Shown: in pieces, positions 33,228-41,935 of the stretch
Layout: each line of letters opens with the position of its first letter
How positions within the stretch are numbered: the first letter of the stretch is position 1
From: Streptomyces toyocaensis
GTDB lineage: Bacteria; Actinomycetota; Actinomycetes; Streptomycetales; Streptomycetaceae
Assembly: GCF_000725125.1 (NCBI RefSeq)
Contig: NZ_JFCB01000044.1
Span: forward strand, 1 to 46,505
Direction: 5' to 3'
DNA length: 46,505 nt
The notes under the pieces: model-generated
Seen by the model: the letters and a program-made list of their open reading frames with translations, nothing else
What the model was told of the DNA's origin: nothing
Database searches by the model: none
Made by a program: the position numbers and the translations under genes

Positions 33228-36200
33228 GTGAGCAGCGATCGGGACGGGACGCGCGGGGGCTGGGCGACACCCGGCGATGACCAGCCCGACGCGGAGTCCG
33301 CCATCGAGACGACGGGCGAGTTCACCATCGACTACGCGCCGCCGGCCTGGTACACGCAGAACGCTTCGGGGAGTTCGGACTCGGGGGCGTCGTCCTCCTC
33401 CTCCGGCTCCTCCCATTCTCCCGGTTCGGCCGGTCCTTCGGCTTCGGCCGTTTCCGGCCCCTCGCCCGCCCCTTCTTCCCCGCCCGCTTCGGCTCCTCCC
33501 GCCGGCGGGCCCGTTCCGCCACTGCCCGGGCTGACTCCGCCGCCGCACGCGGTGGGGGCGTCCTCCGTTCCGGCGCCCGGCCCCTTCACGCCGCCTCCGC
33601 CCCCTTCCGGGCCGCCGGTGGCCGTGCCGCGGCTTCCGGTGGGAAGCGGGTTCGAGCCGCAGCGCCCTGAAGCGGCAGCGGCAGCGGAGGAGGAGCGCTC
33701 GGACACCGGTGCGGCGTCACCGGCGGCCGTGCCGAACATTCCGGTCGGAGGGTTCCAGTCGCAGTGGTCCACGCAAGAGACCCAGTCGGAGAAGCAGGCG
33801 CCGCCGGAACAGACCGGCGGGCAGAGCGACAACGGTGATCTTGAGAGCGGGGCCACGATTCGCTTCTCCGCCGCCGCGTTGAAGCGGGAGATCGCGGAGC
33901 GCGAGGCGGAGACCGAGACCATGGGCGCGGCCGCGGCCGAGGCTGACGCCGACGACGGGGGCGGCGAGAGCGCCGCCGGTGCCTCCGGGGACGCGTCGGA
34001 CTCACCGGACGCGGCCGGTGACGAGGGCGTTTCCGGTGCGTCCGGCGAGGGTGAGCTCGGCGGATCCTCCAGCTCCGTGGACGAGGCCGCCGAGGACGAC
34101 ATCCTGGCTGCGGACGGGGACACCGAGGAGGCCGTGTCCTCACCGGCCGAGGCGGAAGAGGCCGCCGTTCCGGCGGCAACGGACGCCGAGCCCGAGCACG
34201 CGGCGCCCGACGAGGACGCACCGGCGGCTGTCGAGCCCGGGGACGCCGAGCCGGTGAACGACGCGGTGCCCGCGGACGAGGCTCCCGTCGACGCGGACGA
34301 CGAGGACGAGGCGCCGCAGGACGCCGGCCCGGTGCCGTCGGACGCCCCGCCCGCCTGGACTCCCCAGGCACCGCAGGTACCCCCGGCCGCGTCGGCCTAC
34401 CCGGCCGCCCCCGCACCCGCGAGCGAGTGGCCCGTACAGCCGCCGCAGGCGGCCCCTGCTCAGCCTCAGCCGGCGGCGGCGCAGGCCCAGCCTGCCGTGC
34501 CTGCTCAGCAGCCGCCGTTCCAGCCGCAGGCCCCGCAGCCCGCGCCCGCCGCGTGGAACGCCCCGCCCGCGCCCCCCGCCCAGCCCGCGCAGCAGCCCGC
34601 TCCGCAGGCGGGGTACGGCTTCCCCCAGCCCGGCCCGGCGGCACAGCAGCCCGCCCCGGCGCCCGCCCCGCAGGCCGGATACGGGTTCCCGCAGCAGGGC
34701 ACCCCGGCGCCCACCGCACCGCCGCAGCCCGGCTACGGCTTCCCCCAGCCCGGCCCTGCGGCACAGCAGCCGCCCGCGCCGCAGCATCCGGAAACTCCCC
34801 CTACGCCCGGCCCGCAGGCCGGACAGGGCCTTCCGCAGCAGGGCACCCCGGCGCCCGCGGCCCAGCCGCCCGCCGGATACGGGTTCCCGCAGCAGGGCAC
34901 CCCGGCGCCCACTGCACCGCCGCAGCCCGGCTACGGCTTCCCCCAGCCCGGCCCGGCGGCACAGCAGCCCGCCCAAGTGCCCGCCCCGCAGGCCGGATAC
35001 GGCTTCCCGCAGCAGGGCACCCCGGCGCCCGCGGCCCAGCCGCCCGCCGAGACCCCGGCCGCCCCGGCCGCCCCGGCCGCCGGATACGGGTTCCCGCCCG
35101 CCGGGGCCGTCCCGACACCCCCGGGCCAGCAGCCGTCCGCGCAGCAGCCCGAGGCCCAGTCCGGCGGTCACGGTTCGGCGCAGCCGCAGCACCCGGGGAT
35201 TCCGCAGCAGGCCCAGCCCCCACACGCCGGGCAGGGACCGCAGCAGCCCGTCGATCCCCGCGCCGGGGCCGCCTGGCCGCAGCCCATCCAGCACGACCAG
35301 CGCCAGCCGACCAACCCCGGTGCCGCACCGCTCGGTTACACCGCGGCGGTGGAGCTGTCGTCGGACCGGCTCCTGAACAGCAAGAAGCAGAAGGCGAAGA
35401 GCAGCCGTCCCGCGACCGGCGGTTCGCGTTTCAAGCTGGGCGGGAAGAAGGAAGAGGCCGAGCGGCAGCGGAAGCTGGAGCTCATCCGCACGCCGGTGCT
35501 GTCCTGCTACCGCATCGCGGTCATCAGCCTCAAGGGCGGCGTCGGCAAGACGACCACCACCACCGCGCTCGGCTCCACCCTCGCCACCGAGCGGCAGGAC
35601 AAGATCCTCGCGATCGACGCCAACCCGGACGCCGGTACGCTCGGCCGCCGTGTGCGGCGCGAGACCGGGGCCACCATCCGTGACCTCGTCCAGGCGATCC
35701 CGTACCTCAACTCGTACATGGACATCCGGCGGTTCACCTCGCAGGCGTCCTCCGGTCTGGAGATCATCGCCAATGACGTCGACCCGGCCGTGTCCACGAC
35801 GTTCAACGACGAGGACTACCGGCGCGCGATCGACGTGCTCGGCAAGCAGTACCCGATCATCCTCACCGACTCCGGTACGGGTCTGCTCTACAGCGCGATG
35901 CGCGGGGTCCTGGACCTCGCCGACCAGCTCATCATCATCTCCACGCCGTCCGTGGACGGTGCGAGCAGCGCCAGCACGACGCTGGACTGGCTGTCCGCGC
36001 ACGGGTACGCGGACCTCGTCTCGCGGTCCCTCACCGTCATCTCGGGGGTGCGCGAGACCGGCAAGATGATCAAGGTGGACGACATCGTGGCCCACTTCCG
36101 GACCCGGTGCCGTGGGGTGCTCGTCGTACCGTTCGACGAGCACCTCGCCGCCGGTGCCGAGGTCGACCTGGACATGATGCGGCCGAAGGTGCGGGAGGCG

Positions 36201-36560
36201 TACTTCAACCTCGCGGCACTGGTCGCCGAGGACTTCGTCCGGCACCAGCAGTCGCACGGTCTGTGGACGTCCGACGGCAACCCGCCGCCGGTGGCCGCCC
36301 CGCCGCTGCCGGGCCAGCCGGTTCCCGGCCAGCCCCCGGTGCCTGGTCAGTCCGCGCCGGGTCAGCCGACGCCGTATCCGTATCCGTATCCCCAGCAGCA
36401 AGCCCAGCAGCAAGCCCAGCAGCAGCCCCAGCCTCAGCAGCCGCAGCCCGGGCAGCACCACGCCCACCCGGGGCAGCCCCCCGTGCAGCCGGGACAGCCC
36501 TACCCGCAGGCCCCGGGCCGGCCCTGGCCTCCCCAGCCCGGCGGGCCCGGCCAGCAGTAG
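33228..36560 (+). CDS. EspI-like Pro-rich ParA/MinD-type ATPase
   Basis: An 1110-aa protein. It starts at GTG after CAGGAGGAACT. Residues about 1-700 are disordered: Ser/Pro-rich, then acidic Ala/Glu/Asp, then Pro/Gln-rich with tandem GYGFPQPG- and GYGFPQQG-type repeats. A ParA/MinD ATPase domain spans about 740-1000, with deviant Walker A KGGVGKT at 769-775, an AIDANPDAGTLGRR switch and IILTDSGTG. A Pro/Gln tail of about 100 residues ends the protein. Domain order and locus match EspI of mycobacterial ESX systems, whose ATPase has been linked to down-regulating secretion. A role in positioning or regulating the machine is inference. It is the last gene of the secretion locus. Confidence 0.85.
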   Translation: MSSDRDGTRGGWATPGDDQPDAESAIETTGEFTIDYAPPAWYTQNASGSSDSGASSSSSGSSHSPGSAGPSASAVSGPSPAPSSPPASAPPAGGPVPPLPGLTPPPHAVGASSVPAPGPFTPPPPPSGPPVAVPRLPVGSGFEPQRPEAAAAAEEERSDTGAASPAAVPNIPVGGFQSQWSTQETQSEKQAPPEQTGGQSDNGDLESGATIRFSAAALKREIAEREAETETMGAAAAEADADDGGGESAAGASGDASDSPDAAGDEGVSGASGEGELGGSSSSVDEAAEDDILAADGDTEEAVSSPAEAEEAAVPAATDAEPEHAAPDEDAPAAVEPGDAEPVNDAVPADEAPVDADDEDEAPQDAGPVPSDAPPAWTPQAPQVPPAASAYPAAPAPASEWPVQPPQAAPAQPQPAAAQAQPAVPAQQPPFQPQAPQPAPAAWNAPPAPPAQPAQQPAPQAGYGFPQPGPAAQQPAPAPAPQAGYGFPQQGTPAPTAPPQPGYGFPQPGPAAQQPPAPQHPETPPTPGPQAGQGLPQQGTPAPAAQPPAGYGFPQQGTPAPTAPPQPGYGFPQPGPAAQQPAQVPAPQAGYGFPQQGTPAPAAQPPAETPAAPAAPAAGYGFPPAGAVPTPPGQQPSAQQPEAQSGGHGSAQPQHPGIPQQAQPPHAGQGPQQPVDPRAGAAWPQPIQHDQRQPTNPGAAPLGYTAAVELSSDRLLNSKKQKAKSSRPATGGSRFKLGGKKEEAERQRKLELIRTPVLSCYRIAVISLKGGVGKTTTTTALGSTLATERQDKILAIDANPDAGTLGRRVRRETGATIRDLVQAIPYLNSYMDIRRFTSQASSGLEIIANDVDPAVSTTFNDEDYRRAIDVLGKQYPIILTDSGTGLLYSAMRGVLDLADQLIIISTPSVDGASSASTTLDWLSAHGYADLVSRSLTVISGVRETGKMIKVDDIVAHFRTRCRGVLVVPFDEHLAAGAEVDLDMMRPKVREAYFNLAALVAEDFVRHQQSHGLWTSDGNPPPVAAPPLPGQPVPGQPPVPGQSAPGQPTPYPYPYPQQQAQQQAQQQPQPQQPQPGQHHAHPGQPPVQPGQPYPQAPGRPWPPQPGGPGQQ
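34600..35100 (+). repeat. Degenerate tandem repeats in the EspI-like gene
   Basis: Near-identical DNA blocks encoding GYGFPQQGTPAP recur at about 34677, 34874 and 34994 (with a variant at 34820). They alternate with blocks encoding GYGFPQPGPAAQQP. The in-frame, protein-level periodicity indicates expansion by recombination within a disordered region. Confidence 0.8.
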
Positions 36561-36579
36561 GACCTGACCCGCGGAACAC

Positions 36580-36609
36580 GAGAGCGGCCCCTCGCCAGGG
36601 GCCGCTCTC
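36580..36609. terminator. Bidirectional terminator between EspI-like gene and ribF
   Basis: A perfect 13-bp stem (GAGAGCGGCCCCT with AGGGGCCGCTCTC) closes a CGCC tetraloop. It is extended by ACAC/GTGT pairs across a one-base bulge. It lies between two convergent stops. Confidence 0.9.
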
Positions 36610-36623
36610 CGTGTGCGGACCGG

Positions 36624-37577
36624 CTACGGCTTCTCCGCCGCGGCCACCAGCTCCTTGCAGCGCTTGACGTCCTCGGCCATCTGCTCCAGCAGCGCCTCGA
36701 TCGTGTCGAACCTGGCCTGCCCGCGCACGAAGGCCAGGAAGTCGACCGCGACGTGGAGCCCGTACAGGTCGAGGCCGACGCGGTCGATGGCGTACGCCTC
36801 GACCGTGCGCTCGGTGCCGTCGAACTGCGGGTTGGTGCCGACGGAGATCGCGGCCGGCATCGCCTCGCCCTGGGCGTGCAGCCAGCCGGCGTAGACGCCG
36901 TCGGCGGGGATCGCGGTGTGCGGGAGTGTCTCCACGTTGGCCGTGGGGAAGCCCAGGTCGCGGCCGCGCTGGGCACCGCGCACGACGACGCCCTCCACCC
37001 GGTGCGGACGGCCCAGGATCTCGGCGGCGCCCTCGACCTCGCCCTCGGCGACGAGACGGCGGGTGAGCGTCGAGGAGAACGGCTCGCCGCCGCCCGCCTC
37101 ACCGGTCACGTACAGGTCGACGACCTCGACGTCGAAGTCGTAGACCTCGCCCTGCTCGGCGAGGAACGCCACGGTGCCCGCGGCCTTGTGGCCGAAGCGG
37201 AAGTTGGGGCCCTCGACGACCGCCTTGGCGTGCAGCTTGTCGACCAGGACCTTCACCACGAAGTCGGCCGCGGACAGCTTCGAGAATTCGGTGGTGAACG
37301 GCAGGATCAGGACCGCGTCCACCCCGAGGCCCGCCATGAGTTCCGCACGCCGGTGGTGCGGTGCGAGCAGCGGGGGGTGGCTGCCGGGGCGGACGACCTC
37401 GCTGGGGTGCGGGTCGAAGGTGACGACGACCGCCGGGACGCCCAGCTCCCGGGCGCGGTCCACGGCGTGCCGGATGATCAGCTGGTGTCCGCGGTGCACT
37501 CCGTCGTAGGAGCCGATGGTGACGACGCTGCGCCCCCAGTCCTGGGGGATGTCCTCCAAGCCACGCCAGCGCTGCAC
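36624..37577 (-). CDS. ribF: Bifunctional riboflavin kinase / FAD synthetase
   Basis: RibF (317 aa) converts riboflavin to FMN and FAD. The N-terminal nucleotidyltransferase domain has GSYDGVHRGH at 22-31 (the GxxDGxHxGH motif) and VEGPNFRFGHKAAG. The C-terminal flavokinase domain has RDLGFPTANV with its TAN motif. The GTG at 37577 follows AGGAGCAGG; the frame extends upstream but without coding signs. Its length is standard. In many bacteria ribF neighbours truB and rpsO; here the pseudoprotease gene separates it from truB and the secretion locus from rpsO. Flavin supply is also used by ThyX, encoded elsewhere in the window. Confidence 0.94.
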   Translation of the reverse strand: MQRWRGLEDIPQDWGRSVVTIGSYDGVHRGHQLIIRHAVDRARELGVPAVVVTFDPHPSEVVRPGSHPPLLAPHHRRAELMAGLGVDAVLILPFTTEFSKLSAADFVVKVLVDKLHAKAVVEGPNFRFGHKAAGTVAFLAEQGEVYDFDVEVVDLYVTGEAGGGEPFSSTLTRRLVAEGEVEGAAEILGRPHRVEGVVVRGAQRGRDLGFPTANVETLPHTAIPADGVYAGWLHAQGEAMPAAISVGTNPQFDGTERTVEAYAIDRVGLDLYGLHVAVDFLAFVRGQARFDTIEALLEQMAEDVKRCKELVAAAEKP

Positions 37578-37718
37578 TGTGCCTGCTCCTTGTCGAAACC
37601 TTGTCGAACGAACCCGGGTCCGTGGACTTCTCTGCGCAGCTCTAAGGGTGCCATGCCGCACTTCGGCGGTCGGCATCGGCATGGTGGCTGTGTGACCGGG
37701 TGCACGTACGGGCCGGAG

Positions 37719-40700
37719 TCACGCGGGGACGCCGGGGCCCGCCAGGCTCTCGATCGTCCGGCGGGCGTCGGCCCCCACGAGGCCGGCCCATTCGCGCGGG
37801 ACGCCGGCCAGCCAGCCGGCGACGACGGTGGCGAAGCCCGGGACGTGCCGGCACAGGTCGGTCAGGCAGCGGTCGAAGCGGGCGGCGCCGCCCGGGGTGC
37901 GGCCGAGGAGCAGCCCGGTGCGGTGGAAGAGGACCCGCGGCTCGGGGCCGGGGTTGCGGGCGGCGGCCCGCAGCACCGCCTCCAGGACGGCGGGGTCCCG
38001 CTCGCGGGCCAGCAGGGCGTCCAGCAGTTCTCGGCGCAGCGGGCGGGCGACGGGGGTGCCGGGAGCGGCGAGGACACCGGCGAGGACCACACGGAGCGGC
38101 TGCGGGCCGTCGTCCAGCAGGCCGGTGAGCAGGTCCCGCACCGCGGCACGGTCGGCGGGGCCGCCCTCGTCCAGGCGGCGGTCGGCGTACGCGGCCACGT
38201 GCCCGGTCAGCTCGGGCCTGCGTTCCACGGTCTCCCGGACGACCGCGGCGACCCGCCGGGCCATGGCGGGGGTGGCGGCGTCGGCGAGGGCGCTGAGGGT
38301 GTCGGCCGGGTCCGCCGCCCGCGCCAGTCTCGTGCGGAAGGCGGCGAGCACCGGCTCCGGGTGGGTCGCGAAGGCGTCGGTCAGCACGCTCGGCGGCAGG
38401 TGGGGGTCGCCGTCCGCGAAATGGGCCAGGGCGCGCGGGAGGTGCCGGTCCCTGCTGTCGGGGTCGCGGACGAGCAGGGCGAGCGCGCCGCCGTGCAGCT
38501 CGCGGTCGGCGCCGCGGACGAGCACGGCGAGCGCCGCGTACCTCAGCAGGGTGCGGTCGGTGCCCTCGCGCGCGTGCGGCGCGACCCGCAGGCCGTGGGC
38601 GACCGCCGCGGCGCGGCGTGCGGGACGGTCGTCCTTCGCCCAGCGGTCGACGGCCCGGCACATCGCGGCGGGCTCCTCCTCCGTCAGCACGGTGAGCAGT
38701 TGGCCGGCTCGTCGGTGCCCGCTGTCCACGAGGGCGTCGGTCAGCGCGTCCAGGGCCCCGTGCCGATGGGTGTGCAGCAGGGCCTGCGCGGCCGTCGCGA
38801 CGGTGGCGTGCGGGGTGGCGGGCAGCGGCCGCTCGTCCTCGAACCAGCGGACCAGGTACGGCAGTACGGCGACGGTGTCGGCGGCGAGCAGACGGGCGGC
38901 GGCGTCGAGGAAGCGAGGGCCGCTCTCGCACGGAGGGCCGTCGGCGTGCACCAGCCGCCGCAGCAGGGCACACCGTGCCTGGAGCGGCAGCCGGAGCGCT
39001 GTCCAGAAGGCGGGGCCCAGTTCGGGCGGCACGGCCCGTCGCTGTTCCCGCCACGCCACGACGCGGTCGGCCAGCAGGCGCAGCACGTCCCTGTACGGGG
39101 TCGCGTCGGGCACGCGCGCGAGGACCCCGGTGAGCAGGCGGGCGGCCCACCACGAGCCGGTGTCGGCGTCGAGGGCGTGAGCAAGGTCCGCCAGGCGTGA
39201 GGCGAGACGGCCGGTGCCGTGCCGGCGGGCGAGGAGCAGCAGGGCCTGGACGACGGAACCGGCGCGGTGGTGGGGCACCGCGCCGGGGCCCCGGGGGGCG
39301 CGGTGGTCGTGGACCAGGGCGCTCAGGGCGCCGTCCAGGTCGAGGTGGATTCCGTGCAGCCAGTCGGCGAGCTCGTCGTGCGCGAACCGGTAGCCGGTCC
39401 CGGCCGGGACGAGGAGGCCCTCGGCGAGTACGGCCGCGGCCCAGCCGGTGACCCCGCCGAACCGGTCCGGGGCGGGCCCCGCCGGGAACACGGCCTCGAA
39501 CGCGTCCGCGTCCAGCGCGCCGTGCCCGCTGCCGAGACCGCGACGGGCGGCCTCGTGCACCTGTCCGGCCACCTTGGCCGCCAGCCGGCGTACGGCGGTG
39601 CCGCGCAGTCCGTTCCCGGCGGCGAGACGGGTGGCGATGCGCAGGCACATCAGGTCCAGGTGGGCCGAGAGCACGTCGTCACGGTCGACCGGGACGTCGG
39701 GTGCCGCGTCGGCGAGGGCGGCTCGGATCCCGGAGAACAGCCGCAGGGTGAGGGGGTGGCCGGCGTCGGCGTCGGCCACCGCTCCCTCGGGGATGCCGTG
39801 ACGGGCACGGGCTTCCCTCGCTTCCCCGGGGGTGAGGCCGTCGAGGACCACGCACGGTGGGAGCCCTTCGGGGCGGGGCCCGCCGGCGTGCAGTGCCTCC
39901 GTCGGGAACCCGGCCTCCTCCCAGTACTCGGCGCGGCACGCCACCACCAGCCGGGCTCCCGTCGCCGCCAGCCATCGCGTGGTTCCGGCCGTCCACTCGG
40001 CGCGGCGGTGGAAGAGGCCGGGCGGCATCTGCTCGGGGTCGTCGAGGAGCACCAGGAGGGGGTGGCCGGCGGTGGCGGCGAGCCCGGCCAGGCGGTCCGG
40101 GCCCACTTCGCCGAGGGCGTCCGGGGCGGCCGGGAACGGAACCCGGGACGCGGCGACGGCCGTGGCGGCCCGGTCCAGGGCGCGGCGGGCGGCCTCGGCG
40201 ACCGAGCGGTCGTCCTCGCGCAGATCGGCGCCGCGCAGCCACAGCGTGGGCCGCCCGGCCCGGTGCCGGCGTGCGGCGAGCCCCACAAGCTCGGTGGTGC
40301 GGCCACTGCCGGGCGGCCCGACGAGGCCCAGCACGGCGGCCTCGCCCTGCTCGAACGCGGCGAACTCCGCGACCACGGCGGCCCGTTCGACGGGTTCCAC
40401 GGCCCCCGGCAGCCCGCTGCGCCCTGCCGGGAGCGGCGTGAACGCCCGGACAGGGGCCGTGAGTTCTGCCGGCGCGGCGGTGGACCACGCCGAGGAGCCC
40501 GCGGGGTCGGACGCGGCGGCAGTGGGCGGCGCCGGGGTGGCCGCCTGTGCCGCGGGCGTCCCGGTGAGTCCTGAGAAGGCCGTGGCATGCCCCGCCGAGG
40601 GGCCCGCGAGCACGGACGGGGCGTCGGTCGGCTCCGCCCGGGCCGCCGTACGCCCCGCCGTGGCTGCCGCGAGCCCCGGCGAGGACGCGGCATACCCGGC

Positions 40701-41639
40701 CGGACGCCCCGCAGGTCCCTCCGAAGCAGCCGCATACCCGGCCGGCAGCCCCGCAGACCCCACCGAAGCAGCCGCATACCCGGCCGGCAGCCCCGCAGGT
40801 CCCTCCGGAGGGGCCGGGGGCACGGTCACGGCGGCCGTGGGTGACGTCGACGGGCCGGGGAGGCCGGGTGAGGCGTCCGCCCGTCCCGCCGAGACGGCGA
40901 CGGGGCCCGTGGGGAGTGCCGTGAGCCCCGCCGATGTCGCCGTGAGCCCCGCCGATGTCGCCGTGAGCTCCACCAGCGCCGCGAGGTTGAGGTCCCTGCC
41001 GTACGCGGGGACCGTCGCCTCGTTCTCGGCGAGCAGTCCGGCGAGGGCGGGGGCCGCCGAGGGGAGCAGCACGGCGAAGCCGACGTCGCTGTCGGCCGAC
41101 CGGAGCGCGGTACCGAGAACGCCGAGCACCGTGCCGGTGCGGGCGTCGAGCACGGGGCCGCCGGCCGCGCCGCCGCCGAGACGCAGCGCGTCCCGGCCCG
41201 CGGTGCCGACCGCCAGCTCCAGGGCGGTGTCCAGGGAGTACGGGCGGTCGGTCGCGGTGTAGGTCACGGCCGTCGTCCCCAGCACCCTGGCCTCACGCCA
41301 TCCCCCTGCGGCGATCCGCACGTAGGTGCCGGTCCCCACACCCTGCCGTGCGGAGACGGGCAGAGGCGCCACACCGAGCCCTTCGCCGCGCACCAGGGCC
41401 AGATCCAAATCGGGCAGCGGCGTCACGGCGTCGGCGGTCACCACACGGTGACGGTCCCCGGCCGCGTGCAGCACGAGCCGGGGCAGGCCGTCGACGGCCT
41501 CGTGGCTCGTGATCACCGTGCCGCGGTGGTCGGCCACGAATCCGGTACCGCGCGGGCGGCCCGCGAGATCGGTGAGGCGGACGAGGCCGTCGGCGACGGT
41601 CTGGTCCCGCTCGTGGCGGGATCCGTTGTGTGACGGCAT
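37719..41639 (-). CDS. Degenerate trypsin-like / STAND-like P-loop NTPase protein
   Basis: A 1306-aa cytosolic protein. Residues about 15-205 follow a trypsin-like fold with H46 (VITSHEAV) and D77/D79 (PLPDLDLALV), but the GDSGGP box reads GAAGGP (157-162), so the catalytic serine is Ala159. An Ala/Pro/Gly linker (about 225-410) carries tandem repeats. A P-loop GPPGSGRT (441-448) with Arg for the usual Lys, followed by VLLDDPEQM, marks an AAA/STAND-type NTPase. The last about 600 residues are Ala/Leu/Arg-rich helices of HEAT- or TPR-like character. GGGAGG precedes the ATG. It lies between truB and ribF on the same strand. The function is unknown; a signalling or scaffold role is inference. 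Confidence 0.8.
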   Translation of the reverse strand: MPSHNGSRHERDQTVADGLVRLTDLAGRPRGTGFVADHRGTVITSHEAVDGLPRLVLHAAGDRHRVVTADAVTPLPDLDLALVRGEGLGVAPLPVSARQGVGTGTYVRIAAGGWREARVLGTTAVTYTATDRPYSLDTALELAVGTAGRDALRLGGGAAGGPVLDARTGTVLGVLGTALRSADSDVGFAVLLPSAAPALAGLLAENEATVPAYGRDLNLAALVELTATSAGLTATSAGLTALPTGPVAVSAGRADASPGLPGPSTSPTAAVTVPPAPPEGPAGLPAGYAAASVGSAGLPAGYAAASEGPAGRPAGYAASSPGLAAATAGRTAARAEPTDAPSVLAGPSAGHATAFSGLTGTPAAQAATPAPPTAAASDPAGSSAWSTAAPAELTAPVRAFTPLPAGRSGLPGAVEPVERAAVVAEFAAFEQGEAAVLGLVGPPGSGRTTELVGLAARRHRAGRPTLWLRGADLREDDRSVAEAARRALDRAATAVAASRVPFPAAPDALGEVGPDRLAGLAATAGHPLLVLLDDPEQMPPGLFHRRAEWTAGTTRWLAATGARLVVACRAEYWEEAGFPTEALHAGGPRPEGLPPCVVLDGLTPGEAREARARHGIPEGAVADADAGHPLTLRLFSGIRAALADAAPDVPVDRDDVLSAHLDLMCLRIATRLAAGNGLRGTAVRRLAAKVAGQVHEAARRGLGSGHGALDADAFEAVFPAGPAPDRFGGVTGWAAAVLAEGLLVPAGTGYRFAHDELADWLHGIHLDLDGALSALVHDHRAPRGPGAVPHHRAGSVVQALLLLARRHGTGRLASRLADLAHALDADTGSWWAARLLTGVLARVPDATPYRDVLRLLADRVVAWREQRRAVPPELGPAFWTALRLPLQARCALLRRLVHADGPPCESGPRFLDAAARLLAADTVAVLPYLVRWFEDERPLPATPHATVATAAQALLHTHRHGALDALTDALVDSGHRRAGQLLTVLTEEEPAAMCRAVDRWAKDDRPARRAAAVAHGLRVAPHAREGTDRTLLRYAALAVLVRGADRELHGGALALLVRDPDSRDRHLPRALAHFADGDPHLPPSVLTDAFATHPEPVLAAFRTRLARAADPADTLSALADAATPAMARRVAAVVRETVERRPELTGHVAAYADRRLDEGGPADRAAVRDLLTGLLDDGPQPLRVVLAGVLAAPGTPVARPLRRELLDALLARERDPAVLEAVLRAAARNPGPEPRVLFHRTGLLLGRTPGGAARFDRCLTDLCRHVPGFATVVAGWLAGVPREWAGLVGADARRTIESLAGPGVPA
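40690..40815 (-). repeat. 42-bp tandem repeats in the NTPase linker
   Basis: Three units beginning GCATACCCGG start at 40690, 40732 and 40774, an exact 42-bp period encoding 14-residue GYAAAS...GLPA repeats in the linker. The units differ by a few bases. Confidence 0.8.
40921..40971 (-). repeat. 21-bp tandem repeats in the NTPase linker
   Basis: The 21-bp unit starting GTGAGCCCCG repeats at 40921 and 40942, with a partial third copy. It encodes 7-residue TATSAGL repeats at the start of the linker. Confidence 0.75.
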
Positions 41640-41825
41640 CCTCGAGCCTCCCGCCGTACCTCCGTGCCCCTCATCCGCGACAGTAGGGCCGGAATGATCA
41701 GCGAGACAGGTCGGCCGGCGAACGCGCCCCCTTCCGCTCCCCCCGTTCACTCCGAGCGCCCGCACCTACGGGTGAACAGTCAGGGGTGGATGGATACACC
41801 CTAGGGGTGGGGGAACCGAGGGGGG

Positions 41826-41869
41826 CCGTGGAGCGGCGGCATGGGCATCCCCGTGACGCCGCTCCACGG
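41826..41869 (-). terminator. Terminator of truB
   Basis: A perfect 13-bp stem (CCGTGGAGCGGCG at 41826-41838 with its complement at 41857-41869) encloses an 18-nt loop, about 65 nt past the truB stop. The rest of the gap up to the pseudoprotease start shows no gene. Confidence 0.75.
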
Positions 41870-41935
41870 ACGGGCCCGCGGTCCCGTTCCCCCCGCCGTC
41901 CCTTCGATCCGCCGCCCGGGCGAGCGGTCGCTCCG

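Noticed and set aside
36753..39200. Long plus-strand frame across ribF and the pseudoprotease
   Set aside because: It spans two well-supported minus-strand genes and carries no recognisable domain.
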